This document shows, in pieces, positions 1-8,016 of a stretch of 47,752 nucleotides of DNA. Source of the stretch: Streptococcus sp. HMSC074B11. GTDB taxonomy: Bacteria; Bacillota; Bacilli; Lactobacillales; Streptococcaceae. Below the pieces are notes generated by a model. The model worked only from the letters and a program-made list of their open reading frames with translations, was not told where the DNA came from and did no database searches. The translations under genes and the position numbers were made by a program. Numbering within the stretch: the stretch's first letter is position 1; each line of letters begins with the position of its first letter. The stretch is taken from positions 111,581 to 159,332 of the forward strand of contig NZ_KV794288.1 in assembly GCF_001808705.1 (NCBI RefSeq). The letters are read 5' to 3'.

Positions 1-60
1 CGCTAAACTCTTCCGCAAAGTCAAAAATATCAAAAGCAGGCTTTAGAACTCCTTCCTCTT
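1..60 (-). pseudogene. Fragment of a DUF6892-like protein gene
   Basis: Read on the minus strand this stretch encodes VLKPAFDIFDFAEEFS, nearly identical to VLKPVFNIFDFAEEFS in the intact gene at 1585-2556. The similarity stops near position 60 and the window cuts off the other side. It is a partial second copy, so the putative immunity gene has been duplicated and one copy has decayed or is cut by the window edge. Confidence 0.65.
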
Positions 61-82
61 TAATGACTGCCTAAATGTATCT

Positions 83-166
83 CACCAATTGATAAAAGAT
101 GCTCGCATAGATGATATATTAGCAACAAGTGATGAACTTACTGCGGGACTCATAAAAGGATATTAA
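83..166 (+). pseudogene. Possible C-terminal scrap of a LacI-type regulator
   Basis: An open plus-strand frame ends in ILATSDELTAGLIKGY and a TAA stop. The ATSDELTAG string resembles the effector-binding domain of LacI-family regulators (typical DxxA motif after a beta strand). Nothing upstream supports a complete gene. It is only 28 codons, so this is a weak, similarity-by-eye call. Confidence 0.3.
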
Positions 167-519
167 GAAAGTGGGAACAAATGTCCCTATATTATTGGTC
201 AGGAACATTTGTTAGTTGGACCACTGTTAAACCTCCCAACCATATACGACAAATCCTATTCATTATGAAAATTAGCTTTTAGACAAGCCTTATCTGAAAC
301 AATTAGTCAAGAGGTTTTGATCTCAGAGTTTTTATCTCAAGACAAGTATACTTTCAAAAATTAAACAAAAAACCTTAGAAACAAGGCCTTTTGTTATTCA
401 AGTTTTTAGCAAGATTCCTTACTTTTATAAATCAAGTCATCTAGCCCACTTATGCTGATAGTAATCATTTCCTCCCTATAATGAAAATCCTTTATTAGCT
501 AGATAACATTAAAATCTGT
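167..519. other. Non-coding stretch with an inverted repeat
   Basis: No gene is supported here. Positions about 174-213 carry an imperfect inverted repeat (AACAAATGTCC against GGAACATTTGTT) that could fold on either strand. A short plus-strand frame ends ISEFLSQDKYTFKN near 364. The downstream stretch CCTTAGAAACAAGG lies next to T-rich sequence but is not a convincing terminator. Confidence 0.4.
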
Positions 520-1191
520 CTAGCTATACATCATTAGCAAAAGAATTCCTGTTGCATTTCCAAGAATATGAGAAAGTGTAGAAATCAAACAATTCCCAGA
601 CTTTTTATAAATCATTGCATAGATGATACTATCAACAAAAATCATGAAAATATCGTAGCTTACAAGCCCAACGCTTCCACTAGAAATATGGGCTATCGCG
701 AACAATAAAGAAGATAGAATGGCACAAAGCCAAAATGGTATAATTCTCATTGACTTACCAAGAAAGAAACCTCTCCATGCAATTTCTTCCCCCAAGGCCG
801 CGATTACTATTTGAACCATAAGGAGCGGTATTTTATCGAAGGATAACATACCATCCGTTCTTCCCAAAATATGACTAGCAAAAGCGCCCTTAAATATCAT
901 ATCGCCGATAAGCAAAGTTGCTGCAGCGGTTCCTACAGGAAGCAAGACCAAAAGAATTACCCCTTGTTTTTTCAGATCATCGAAAAATGATTTAAAGCGC
1001 AAACCTGATTCTATATGTGATTTTTTATCAAAATGTTCAAGAACAAAGAAAAAGAGAATACCAATCAGTACAGTGAGACCTGATAAAGAAAGTTCAGGTA
1101 TTATCTTTGTCAAAGACAATACTGCCATTAGAAACAAACCAATGATCGTAGTATATACAGACTTTTTATCTATTTTAGCAAAATCAGGCAT
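520..1191 (-). CDS. CPBP-family intramembrane metalloprotease
   Basis: A 223-residue, highly hydrophobic protein with several predicted membrane helices. It carries the three CPBP (CAAX protease and bacteriocin-processing, Abi) motifs: EEIAWRG around residues 134-140, FAIAHIS, and LSHILGNATG near the C-terminus. These supply the glutamates, arginine, histidines and asparagine expected of the active site. The ATG start is preceded by GAGGAG. In Gram-positive bacteria such proteins are linked to bacteriocin self-immunity or peptide maturation, but no bacteriocin precursor is visible nearby, so the substrate is unknown. It stands alone as one cargo gene of the rumA pile-up. Confidence 0.85.
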   Translation of the reverse strand: MPDFAKIDKKSVYTTIIGLFLMAVLSLTKIIPELSLSGLTVLIGILFFFVLEHFDKKSHIESGLRFKSFFDDLKKQGVILLVLLPVGTAAATLLIGDMIFKGAFASHILGRTDGMLSFDKIPLLMVQIVIAALGEEIAWRGFFLGKSMRIIPFWLCAILSSLLFAIAHISSGSVGLVSYDIFMIFVDSIIYAMIYKKSGNCLISTLSHILGNATGILLLMMYS

Positions 1192-1297
1192 AAATATTTC
1201 TCCTCAACGTTAGTAGGTCGACATGGTTATACATTTGTCCTGAATTGTCAAACTAAGTGCACAATTCAAAACTTAAAAAACTTTCGCCAAAAGGTTT

Positions 1298-1456
1298 CTA
1301 GGATTTCACGAGCAAAGTTACACACTCAACAATTCGCTGTTGTCGTTGGTAATCGAATCCAGTTTGCTGAGCTTGAACACCTTGAAAAACGGTCAAGGAC
1401 ATAAAAACCGAGACCATCGCAACAATAACATTTTTCAAAAACCGTTTTGTAACCAT
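1298..1456 (-). CDS. Chimeric ORF: signal peptide fused to a RumA tail
   Basis: A 52-codon ORF with GGGAG upstream of the ATG. It begins MVTKRFLKNVIVAMVSVFMS and continues LTVFQGVQAQQ, a convincing Sec signal peptide with a likely cleavage after VQA. After a short QTGFDYQRQQ linker it runs in frame into RIVECVTLLVKS and stops. That last part is the C-terminal end of RumA, as found in repeats elsewhere in the window. The ORF is therefore the 5' end of an exported-protein gene cut and joined to an attachment-site remnant. If expressed it would release a peptide of about 20 residues. It may simply be debris. Confidence 0.6.
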   Translation of the reverse strand: MVTKRFLKNVIVAMVSVFMSLTVFQGVQAQQTGFDYQRQQRIVECVTLLVKS

Positions 1457-1584
1457 GATAAAACTCCCACATTTCTATCTAGTAATATTATAGCAGAAAA
1501 AAGCGGTTACAAACAAATAAGATCTGTTTAGATTTCGATTTTTTGTTTTATTAAATAAAACGATGGTTCCCCTGTACTAAGTTT

Positions 1585-2556
1585 TTACAACAACTCTACA
1601 TCAATGCCAGCTTCATCAAAAACTGCTTTGACTTGTTTGAAATTGCTGCTCATGATGGTTGCTTCTTCCAAGTTCGGAAACTGTCTTAATTCTTCCACAC
1701 CTACTTCATTAAGATCAAAGGTCTCATCTTCACCGTCCCACTGAGGTATCAAATTCAGATAAATTTCATTTCCTCCATCCATATAGATTTCTTGGACATG
1801 TTGGGCGTACTCCTTAGGGATTTGGAGCTTTTCAAAATGGTCTAAAGCAGGTTGAATGATCTCCATACTTTCAGTATCAATATCCAACTCGCTAAACTCT
1901 TCCGCAAAGTCAAAAATATTAAAAACAGGTTTCAAAACCTCTAAATCATACATTAAAACCTGGATAATGGCTAATTTAAAATTTATATTTTCAAAGTGAA
2001 GCACTTCTTCGTCAGTTTCTTTTAACTTGTAGCTTTCACGTTCATTTTTTATCTCTGGAAAGTAGGAAATAGAAAGTGTGTCTGTGATGGTCTCTGCAAT
2101 TCCATTAAAATTAGTTCCATAAGGAGTCCATAAAATAAGGTTAAAATCCCCTACTCTATGCCTATCAGAAAAGAAATAAGGAGATTTTCCATCTGATAAT
2201 ACCACAGCTTGACATGGTTGCTTTGGCAATTCTTTCTCTCCCGTCATAGATTTTACAACATCGCCATAGTAGAGGAAAACTGTAGAAATCAAATGTTCCT
2301 CATCAATGTATGTTTTAGATTTTTTTAAATGATTTTTAATCGAGAAAGAATGTTCAAATACAATACCAGCATTGTCATAAATGTATTTAATAAACTTATT
2401 TTCTTTTTTGACAACCTGGTCAGGCTTCCCCAATATAGCTTCAATATCTTTCAAGGACAAAGGAAAAGATAAGCTGGTTCCGTTAATAATCATTGAATTG
2501 TTGTGGAGATTGATTTCAAGTTTTTTGTGTGTTTTTTTCTTAAAAAAATGAAACAT
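1585..2556 (-). CDS. DUF6892-like hypothetical protein, possible immunity protein
   Basis: A 323-residue soluble acidic protein. It starts with a short basic segment (FHFFKKKTHKK) and has an N-terminal half rich in beta strands, including SLKDIEAILGKPDQV. The C-terminal half, from about residue 190, is acidic and resembles the DUF6892 type by eye (ALDHFEKLQIPKEY, NEIYLNLIPQWDGEDE). The start has AAGGTAGTAAT before ATG. It is 14 bases downstream of the 2571-2957 gene and is probably cotranscribed with it. Families of this look often occur in arrays next to polymorphic or LXG toxins, so an immunity role is inferred from context only. A broken second copy lies at the left window edge. Confidence 0.55.
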   Translation of the reverse strand: MFHFFKKKTHKKLEINLHNNSMIINGTSLSFPLSLKDIEAILGKPDQVVKKENKFIKYIYDNAGIVFEHSFSIKNHLKKSKTYIDEEHLISTVFLYYGDVVKSMTGEKELPKQPCQAVVLSDGKSPYFFSDRHRVGDFNLILWTPYGTNFNGIAETITDTLSISYFPEIKNERESYKLKETDEEVLHFENINFKLAIIQVLMYDLEVLKPVFNIFDFAEEFSELDIDTESMEIIQPALDHFEKLQIPKEYAQHVQEIYMDGGNEIYLNLIPQWDGEDETFDLNEVGVEELRQFPNLEEATIMSSNFKQVKAVFDEAGIDVELL

Positions 2557-2570
2557 ATTACTACCTTTTC

Positions 2571-2957
2571 TTAAGTTTCTTCCAGATAAATTTTGACCGT
2601 TTGGTATTCCTGTTCTTTAGCATAGGCAAATACCTCTGAAGCTCTAATGTAATCAAAGATATTTTCCTCTAAATCTTCATCCCAGGTTGATTCACTAAAG
2701 ATTTGATTGTCTTGACTTGCTTCATAGAAAATATCAAGGTGAACTTGATAAAACTCTTCATCTTCATTTGGAGCTTGCCTTACCAACGATAGTTGAAACA
2801 AGGGTTTATCAGATATAGCTGTAAATGTCCCTGTTTCAAACAAAATCATCTCATCCTCAATAGGCTCACGACACAAGTCTTCAAAGATTGCTACCATATC
2901 CTCTAAGGGCATCTTATCGGTGATTCTTTCTCTTAAAAATTCAAGTGATTGCTTCAT
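2571..2957 (-). CDS. Small acidic protein of unknown function
   Basis: A 128-residue acidic protein that I do not assign to a family. It opens KQSLEFLRERITDKMPLEDM and contains a beta-rich centre (FQLSLVRQAPNEDEEFYQVH) and a helical C-terminus. It is soluble, with no signal peptide or membrane segment. It is directly upstream of the DUF6892-like gene with a 14-base gap, so the two probably form a unit. Size, charge and company fit an orphan immunity protein, but that is inference. Confidence 0.5.
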   Translation of the reverse strand: MKQSLEFLRERITDKMPLEDMVAIFEDLCREPIEDEMILFETGTFTAISDKPLFQLSLVRQAPNEDEEFYQVHLDIFYEASQDNQIFSESTWDEDLEENIFDYIRASEVFAYAKEQEYQTVKIYLEET

Positions 2958-3043
2958 ATTTTTTCTCTTTCTAGATTGTTTTCGTTCTTAGAATAATCCT
3001 ATTAAAAAATTGAATCCCTACATCTTTTATTATACTACATAAA

Positions 3044-3089
3044 CAGAAAAAAAGACCGAACCAGATGGCTTTCACCCTAGTTTCAGTCT
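3044..3089 (-). terminator. Intrinsic terminator after the 3088-3902 gene pair
   Basis: On the minus strand AGACTGAAAC pairs with GTTCGGTCT across a loop of about 18 bases, followed by a run of T. The hairpin begins at the stop codon of the 3088-3468 gene. Confidence 0.7.
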
Positions 3090-3468
3090 AGCTCTTTTTG
3101 ATAATCGGAATAGCCACTGTAAGGACATCTATCCCCAAATTAATTCCCTGAACTTGGTAGTGATAGATTGGAACAGAGTAAATTTTTTGAACTCTTTTTT
3201 TGAGGTGACTATCTATCATTTCAAGTAAAATCCCATCTGATAAATGAGGAAATTCTGGTCCACTAAGTAAATCATCTTCGATCAAATTCAGATCCCACCC
3301 CTCATCGATAGATCTGCAGAAAAGAATCTTACCAAAATCGATACAGTATTTTAACTTTTGATTCTTTAAACCTTCGATAAAAATTTGCAGGTGATTTTCT
3401 TGAGAAAGTTGACACCGTAATTCATACCAATCATACTTGATTTCCTCACCAATATAAACCCACTTCAT
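3088..3468 (-). CDS. Hypothetical protein
   Basis: A 126-residue soluble protein, unrecognised. It starts MKWVYIGEEIKYDWYELRCQ and has alternating beta strands and an acidic middle (DEGWDLNLIEDDLLSGPEF). It overlaps the upstream 3465-3902 gene by an ATGA, so the two are translationally coupled, and GAGGTTGG lies upstream of its start. A terminator follows at once. Its grouping with several other small orphan proteins suggests an immunity-type or cargo role without proof. Confidence 0.5.
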   Translation of the reverse strand: MKWVYIGEEIKYDWYELRCQLSQENHLQIFIEGLKNQKLKYCIDFGKILFCRSIDEGWDLNLIEDDLLSGPEFPHLSDGILLEMIDSHLKKRVQKIYSVPIYHYQVQGINLGIDVLTVAIPIIKKS

Positions 3469-3902
3469 TTTTTACCAACCTCTTCTATCCTTATATTACT
3501 CTCTTGATTTTTATAGAGAACTAAGTCAATGACTAGATTCTTTGCACAAATACGAAAATGAACCAAGTCTTCTTCAGTCAAAACTCCACCCGCCCTATGA
3601 ATCACTTCTGTAATCAGGCTACTGGACTCTAGCTTACAAATCGGGAATTCAAGAACTGGCGACCTAGAAATCTTATTAAGAGAATCAAACAAGTCTCTAT
3701 CTACGATTTGGTAAAAATGACAGAAGGGAAAATTCAATTTAATCAGATGTTTCTTGCCCTCCAAAGATATCGTAGAGATCTCGTAATGACTATTCTCACT
3801 AAAAGCTGCACTAGCTTCATATTCATCTTCTGGAATAATAGATTTCCACTCTAGCATTAAATCTCTCCTACCACTGTTTTCAATCATCTCATTAATTTTC
3901 AA
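3465..3902 (-). CDS. Hypothetical protein
   Basis: A 145-residue protein, unrecognised. It opens MKINEMIENSGRRDLMLEWK and has a central beta-rich part and a helix-rich end (LTEEDLVHFRICAKNLVIDL). There is no signal peptide or membrane span. It is the first gene of a coupled pair with 3088-3468, with which it shares ATGA, and it follows the 3920-4162 gene by 17 bases. The three may be one transcript. Function unknown. Confidence 0.5.
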   Translation of the reverse strand: MKINEMIENSGRRDLMLEWKSIIPEDEYEASAAFSENSHYEISTISLEGKKHLIKLNFPFCHFYQIVDRDLFDSLNKISRSPVLEFPICKLESSSLITEVIHRAGGVLTEEDLVHFRICAKNLVIDLVLYKNQESNIRIEEVGKK

Positions 3903-3919
3903 TTTTCATCTCACATTTT

Positions 3920-4162
3920 TTAAAATTTTTCGTGAGTAACTTCTTCAAAATAATCATCCAGATGATGGTAGATCTGCAAATCTACTTCTGAACCATCTTG
4001 TAAAACTGCGAATACCTTCACTTTATCATCATTGACAAATACGAAATTATGTTCACCAAAATAAGATTGATAACCCTTGTCAACTAAGGTCCAAAGTTCA
4101 TCTTTTTTTAAACCAAAAATATCTTTTTTTACAAGATAGGTTTTCCAGATTTCCATTTTCAT
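3920..4162 (-). CDS. Small hypothetical protein
   Basis: An 80-residue protein, unrecognised: MKMEIWKTYLVKKDIFGLKK, then an acidic end EEVTHEKF. AAGGAG lies about 11 bases before the ATG; a second ATG two codons later is also possible. It lies head-to-tail with the following two small genes. Its aromatic-rich strand pattern (YQSYFGEHNFVFVNDDKVKV) suggests a small beta-sheet protein. It may be an immunity protein but nothing in the sequence decides this. Confidence 0.5.
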   Translation of the reverse strand: MKMEIWKTYLVKKDIFGLKKDELWTLVDKGYQSYFGEHNFVFVNDDKVKVFAVLQDGSEVDLQIYHHLDDYFEEVTHEKF

Positions 4163-4267
4163 GATAGATATTTCTCCTTAAGAAGCTAGATAGTGCTAGA
4201 TGTTTCTCTTTACTGCTCAATCCGTCTACTAAAGCAGTGGAATACACTCACAAAGAACTTTGGTTGA

Positions 4268-4834
4268 CTATTGAATATCTTCCATCGCTTCTTTCACATA
4301 TCCTTCGACATCTTCAATCTCTACAAACATTGGTTCTAAGTGGCATAGGAAGTGCCAATCTTCGGTGTCGCGTTTTCTGTAGAGAATCGCTTCACCGTCT
4401 TCACTTCCGAAAAAGCTTCTGTCGACTTCGTACCCTTTGCTTTCTAAGAAAGCTTTTGCCTTGTGGAAGTTTGCTTCTCTGGCTTCGACATAGACTTTCA
4501 CTTCATCGTTGTTAATGACATAGGCATCGACTTTTGTAGCTCCTTCAATCACTTTATCGTTTTTAACCGATAGATTCGAAATCTCTTTCCAAATAATGTC
4601 CACATTTTCTTCGGGTTCAAACGATAATCTAGATAAAGGAACAATATTTCCGTTGAAGACAATTTCCATATAATCGGGCAAGTGTTTAGGATTCACATAC
4701 TCCACTTCAAACCCATCTTCGTTTTCTAGAGTATACCCCGGAATTTGAGATACAAAGGCTTTCCCTTCTTCTAAAGAATCAAACGCGACTAAATCCTTTT
4801 GATAATCACCTTGATACAATTCCAATATAACCAT
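4268..4834 (-). CDS. Hypothetical acidic protein, duplicated in the array
   Basis: A 188-residue acidic protein with AGGAGGG before its ATG. It has two parts: an N-terminal segment (ILELYQGDYQKDLVAFDSLE) and a C-terminal segment with paired aromatic strands (FFGSEDGEAILYRKRDTEDW). No family is recognised. Its N-terminal 55 or so residues recur as a frameshifted fragment at 19319-19481, showing that this gene has been copied within the region. The call as an immunity-like cargo protein is contextual only. Confidence 0.55.
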   Translation of the reverse strand: MVILELYQGDYQKDLVAFDSLEEGKAFVSQIPGYTLENEDGFEVEYVNPKHLPDYMEIVFNGNIVPLSRLSFEPEENVDIIWKEISNLSVKNDKVIEGATKVDAYVINNDEVKVYVEAREANFHKAKAFLESKGYEVDRSFFGSEDGEAILYRKRDTEDWHFLCHLEPMFVEIEDVEGYVKEAMEDIQ

Positions 4835-5016
4835 CGATAACCCTCCTAAGCTTTTTCGTTCTAAACATTATTATGCTACCGTCAATAGGTAATGAAACAA
4901 GTTCTCACGATGTACATCCAGTAGTCCTGCATGCATGAGGCTCCATATCTATGACCCTTTTAAAAGTACGTAGAGGCTTTCGCAACAACGTATCAGAAAG
5001 AAGAAAGAGTAGTTGC

Positions 5017-5634
5017 TTATTTACGATAAGCCTCTATTTTGTTTTTATATTCATTTAGAAGCTGTTTGGAATAAACTTTTTCATTCTTTGAATCTCGAAC
5101 TTCCTTCCAAAGGATAGCAGCAACGGTTAACTTGTTAGCATACTGATGGCTACATTTATCCGTACAAAAGTCTTTTAAAAATTGATTCCACTGACAAGCC
5201 GAACGATCATACTTGGCGTAATCTGACTCTCCATAATAAATTTTAATCATATCCTGAATCGTAAATGTTAGATCATGATCCCTTTTTACTTTTCTCCAAG
5301 CGGTTGCCATATCCGCATTAAATTTAAAGGGACTAACCCCTGTTACCGCAGCAAAATAATCTCTAAACTTCTGGTTAAAAGAAAACCCACAGTTCAGTAA
5401 TGGAGTCTCTAAAGTGATTACTTCTGATTGAGGTTTGAGACCTTTCCTCAAAGATTTCTCTATTTTATTCCCCTGAAAATATTGTTCAATTATATAAACC
5501 AATTCTTTCTTCGTCCCTCTATACTCTAATCCAAGAGACTTACAAATTTGGGAAAGTTCTTCTCGATACCAATAGTATTGGTTAAATTCTTCAAATGATT
5601 TTATCTCTTTAAAACTAGGTCTGTTTTCTACCAA
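5017..5634 (-). CDS. SAP-domain / DUF6434-like protein
   Basis: About 205 residues. I choose the TTG at 5634, because GGAGG sits seven bases before it; in-frame codons further upstream would place the ribosome site inside the gene. Residues about 25-55 (SQICKSLGLEYRGTKKELVY) form a SAP-like helix-extended-loop-helix DNA-binding motif. The C-terminal part (FRDYFAAVTGVSPFKFNADM, then AWRKVKRDHDLTF) resembles the DUF6434 domain found with SAP in Firmicutes. DNA binding is likely but the target is unknown. It stands alone. Confidence 0.65.
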   Translation of the reverse strand: MVENRPSFKEIKSFEEFNQYYWYREELSQICKSLGLEYRGTKKELVYIIEQYFQGNKIEKSLRKGLKPQSEVITLETPLLNCGFSFNQKFRDYFAAVTGVSPFKFNADMATAWRKVKRDHDLTFTIQDMIKIYYGESDYAKYDRSACQWNQFLKDFCTDKCSHQYANKLTVAAILWKEVRDSKNEKVYSKQLLNEYKNKIEAYRK

Positions 5635-5719
5635 ACAATCACCTCCATCCTTCAAATTTACGACGGTAACGCCCCTCAGTACGTCACCTCAGCGTGTGGT
5701 CATATGCTTATATATACGA

Positions 5720-5886
5720 TCATTTTATTACAACTTCCTTTTCCCATCGTCTGAGCACATCTTTTAAAGGCTCATCCAAATAGGTATAAACGTTGTCCTG
5801 AATCCACTCAGGAATCCCATAAGCCGCCTCTGCTATACTTCATGTGGTTGCAGTAAGAGTATCACTATCGTCGCCTAAAATGTTAG
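5720..5886 (-). pseudogene. C-terminal remnant of an ADP-ribosylglycohydrolase
   Basis: The minus strand encodes LIDSNILGDDSDTLTATT, a TGA stop, then SIAEAAYGIPEWIQDNVYTY and LDEPLKDVLRRWEKEVVIK before the true stop. GDDSDT followed by GSIAEAxYGIP is the hallmark metal-binding C-terminal motif of the DraG/ADP-ribosylglycohydrolase family. Here the glycine of GSIAEA has become the internal TGA. Only the last 55 or so residues remain, butted against the alpha/beta hydrolase stop. Confidence 0.75.
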
Positions 5887-5892
5887 AGTCAA

Positions 5893-6699
5893 TTAAGGCA
5901 TATCAGATTCATCACACATTTCCAATGAATCATTCTTTAAAAATGGTAGCACCAAATCAAGCCACTCTTGAGGCAGGTAAGCTGACAAATAGCCATGATT
6001 GTAGCCCTTTGCTTCATACAAAATCGTATTTGGATGTAGCTGCTGAAATAATTTCGCCGATGTTTTCACACAGTTCAACTCTTTTTCACCATAAATATAC
6101 AGAACCTGCGCCTTACTAGCGGAAATTGTGTCCTTCAGCTTGTAACACTCCATATAGGTTTTGTAAATGGTCACTAATGTTTTGATAGGCGTTCTTGACA
6201 AATCCTCCAAAAAATAATCTTTTATTTCCTCTGGATAAGCGAGTTTAGGATAGAGTTTGTTCATCATGCTTAACTGAAGTTTGCAAGAGAATTTACTGAA
6301 CATCAGTTTACCAAATAGAGACACTAAAAAGATGCTGATTTTAGCTAACCTTGATTGAGGAATACAGAGGCTTCCGTCTATAATAGCCTTCTCAGCTATC
6401 TCGCTGTCTAAGGACAAAAGCTCCATGGCAATTTGACCACCAAGTGAAACACCACCAATCGCAAACAACTTCCCGCCACAGTGTTCTTTGATATAGTCTA
6501 GGATCTCCAAAGCAGAAGCTTCAGTAGAAACATAATCAAATTGGTACTCTTCACCGTGACCATTCAAAGTAGGTAAAATAACACGGTATTTTTCCGACAA
6601 GATTCGTGCTTGACGAAGATAGTTCCACCAAGAGCTACCACCTCCATGTATCAGTAAAATAGGAGGCAAATTCTTATCACCAAATTCGTGGAATTTCAT
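5893..6699 (-). CDS. Alpha/beta hydrolase
   Basis: A 268-residue hydrolase with AAGGAG before its ATG. The oxyanion-hole strand is ILLIHGGGSSWWNY near residue 15-28. The nucleophile elbow is GGVSLGGQ (serine about residue 94). The acidic region YIYGEKELNC and the catalytic histidine in KGYNHGYLS near residue 235 complete the triad. It is cytosolic, with no signal peptide. Short esterases of this kind occur widely as orphan cargo. The substrate cannot be told, and there is no operon partner. Confidence 0.8.
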   Translation of the reverse strand: MKFHEFGDKNLPPILLIHGGGSSWWNYLRQARILSEKYRVILPTLNGHGEEYQFDYVSTEASALEILDYIKEHCGGKLFAIGGVSLGGQIAMELLSLDSEIAEKAIIDGSLCIPQSRLAKISIFLVSLFGKLMFSKFSCKLQLSMMNKLYPKLAYPEEIKDYFLEDLSRTPIKTLVTIYKTYMECYKLKDTISASKAQVLYIYGEKELNCVKTSAKLFQQLHPNTILYEAKGYNHGYLSAYLPQEWLDLVLPFLKNDSLEMCDESDMP

Positions 6700-6845
6700 A
6701 TTTAAACTCCTTACTGTAAGACTTTCACTAGCTACATCCTTGTTTAATCAGTTTGAACAAGCAGCGATACCGCATCAAACAGAAAATTCTCTAACATTGA
6801 TTATCTAATTAGCAAATCGTTACTTTCAATAATGGACTTCCTGTT

Positions 6846-7595
6846 CTAAAATTTAAAATATTTTTCCTTACTAATTCTATTACTAGCCAATATAGTATAA
6901 ATTAAATAAGCAATAAAAATGATAATAAAAATAACATTAATTTTTAACACAAAATAGAGATTTAACAAATTTGCGAACGCATGAAATAATATACAGTAAC
7001 CCACTGATTGGGTTTGACGGTAAAGAAGCCCTAAAACAAAACTTAGAAATAATGTATATATAAAAAATAAAATAAAAGGAAATCCTTGATGACTTTCTCC
7101 AACTATAAACCATAAAGGCAGATGCCAAATTCCCCAGATTGAACCTACAATCAAATTAGATTGCCAATAAGTATATTTTTTAACAAGTAATGGTTGTAAT
7201 ATACCTCTCCATCCTAATTCTTCATGTCCACCACCAAAAAAAATTAATTGAATAAAGAATAGTGGCATTAAATAAATTGATACTCCGTTTAATTCTAAGG
7301 AAGATACAGAGAATAGTATCAAAATTGCTAACAAATGAATAATGAAATAAATACTACTATTTTCTTTCTTACTAAATACAAAATGTTGAAATTTTATATT
7401 ATTCCTTTTCAAATAAAAGCCACTTGCAATAGCTGGTCCAAGTGCACCAACTATATGTAACATTCTACCTATAATCGTTTCTAATCCAAAAATATCAGAT
7501 TGTGTAAATAAGGCAAGGAGACCCCAAACTATATAAGTAATTCCAAATGTAATATAAAGATAATTTCTTAAATTCCTTTTATCAATTTCTGTCAT
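6846..7595 (-). CDS. CPBP-family intramembrane metalloprotease
   Basis: A 249-residue polytopic membrane protein with GGAGATAAA before the ATG. CPBP active-site motifs are present: HEELGWRG, then GIWHLPLW, then FHAFANLL. It differs clearly from the CPBP protein at 520-1191, so it is not a recent duplicate of that gene. Its own last 23 codons recur as a fragment at 18687-18756. A role in bacteriocin immunity or peptide maturation is known for some relatives; the target here is unknown. Markedly AT-rich compared with the repeats beside it. Confidence 0.85.
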   Translation of the reverse strand: MTEIDKRNLRNYLYITFGITYIVWGLLALFTQSDIFGLETIIGRMLHIVGALGPAIASGFYLKRNNIKFQHFVFSKKENSSIYFIIHLLAILILFSVSSLELNGVSIYLMPLFFIQLIFFGGGHEELGWRGILQPLLVKKYTYWQSNLIVGSIWGIWHLPLWFIVGESHQGFPFILFFIYTLFLSFVLGLLYRQTQSVGYCILFHAFANLLNLYFVLKINVIFIIIFIAYLIYTILASNRISKEKYFKF

Positions 7596-7690
7596 TTTAT
7601 CTCCATATCTTGATTATTTAACAAATAACATTTTTTACTGCTTCTTAGTTGCTCTCGATTATAACTACCTATATTCTATCACAAAAACAC

Positions 7691-7716
7691 AAAAAAGCCT
7701 TACAATCAAGGCTTTT
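7691..7716 (-). terminator. Terminator of the RumA tail (copy 1)
   Basis: AAAGCCTTGATTGTAAGGCTTT followed by T residues on the minus strand, about 25 bases past the RumA-tail stop at 7741. Nearly the same hairpin follows the tail at 17122 and appears alone at 24042. This suggests it is the native rumA terminator carried along with the gene's 3' end. Confidence 0.75.
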
Positions 7717-7740
7717 CATTATTGATTCATACCAAGCTTT

Positions 7741-7908
7741 CTATGCTTTTACGAGCAAAGATGCACACTCGGCGGTTCGCTGTTACCGTATCGTTTCGTC
7801 GTAAACTCCTTACTCTACGACAGCTATCCCATGGGCAGAACATCTGCTTCTACTTCGCTGATACCTCAGCTCGGACAAGCAGTGATGCTGCCTCAACATG
7901 TGGCACTA
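7741..7908 (-). repeat. Paired RumA 3'-end repeat
   Basis: Two RumA C-terminal tails on the minus strand: PHVEAASLLVRAEVSAK-stop (7850-7908) and RTAECASLLVKA-stop (7741-7780). They are separated by about 70 bases that recur in the other pairs (CATGGGC and ACCGTATCRTTTCGTCG motifs). I read it as an attachment-site remnant of an element inserted at rumA. Confidence 0.7.
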
Positions 7909-8016
7909 GTCAACATCTATATTTTAGAACGAAAATGATAGAGTGTTTTATAAAATTATACTATAGAATGAAAATATTTTATAGTTACCATTTTTTAACT
8001 TTATATTTTAGAATTA

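Noticed and set aside
1340..1531. A 63-codon plus-strand ORF over the signal-peptide chimera
   Set aside because: It lies antisense to the minus-strand ORF that has a ribosome site and signal peptide, starts with a poor site and resembles nothing.
5656..5719. Another RumA tail near 5690
   Set aside because: CACACGCTGAG resembles H-T-L-R/HVE, but the following bases do not extend the tail, so the match is too short.
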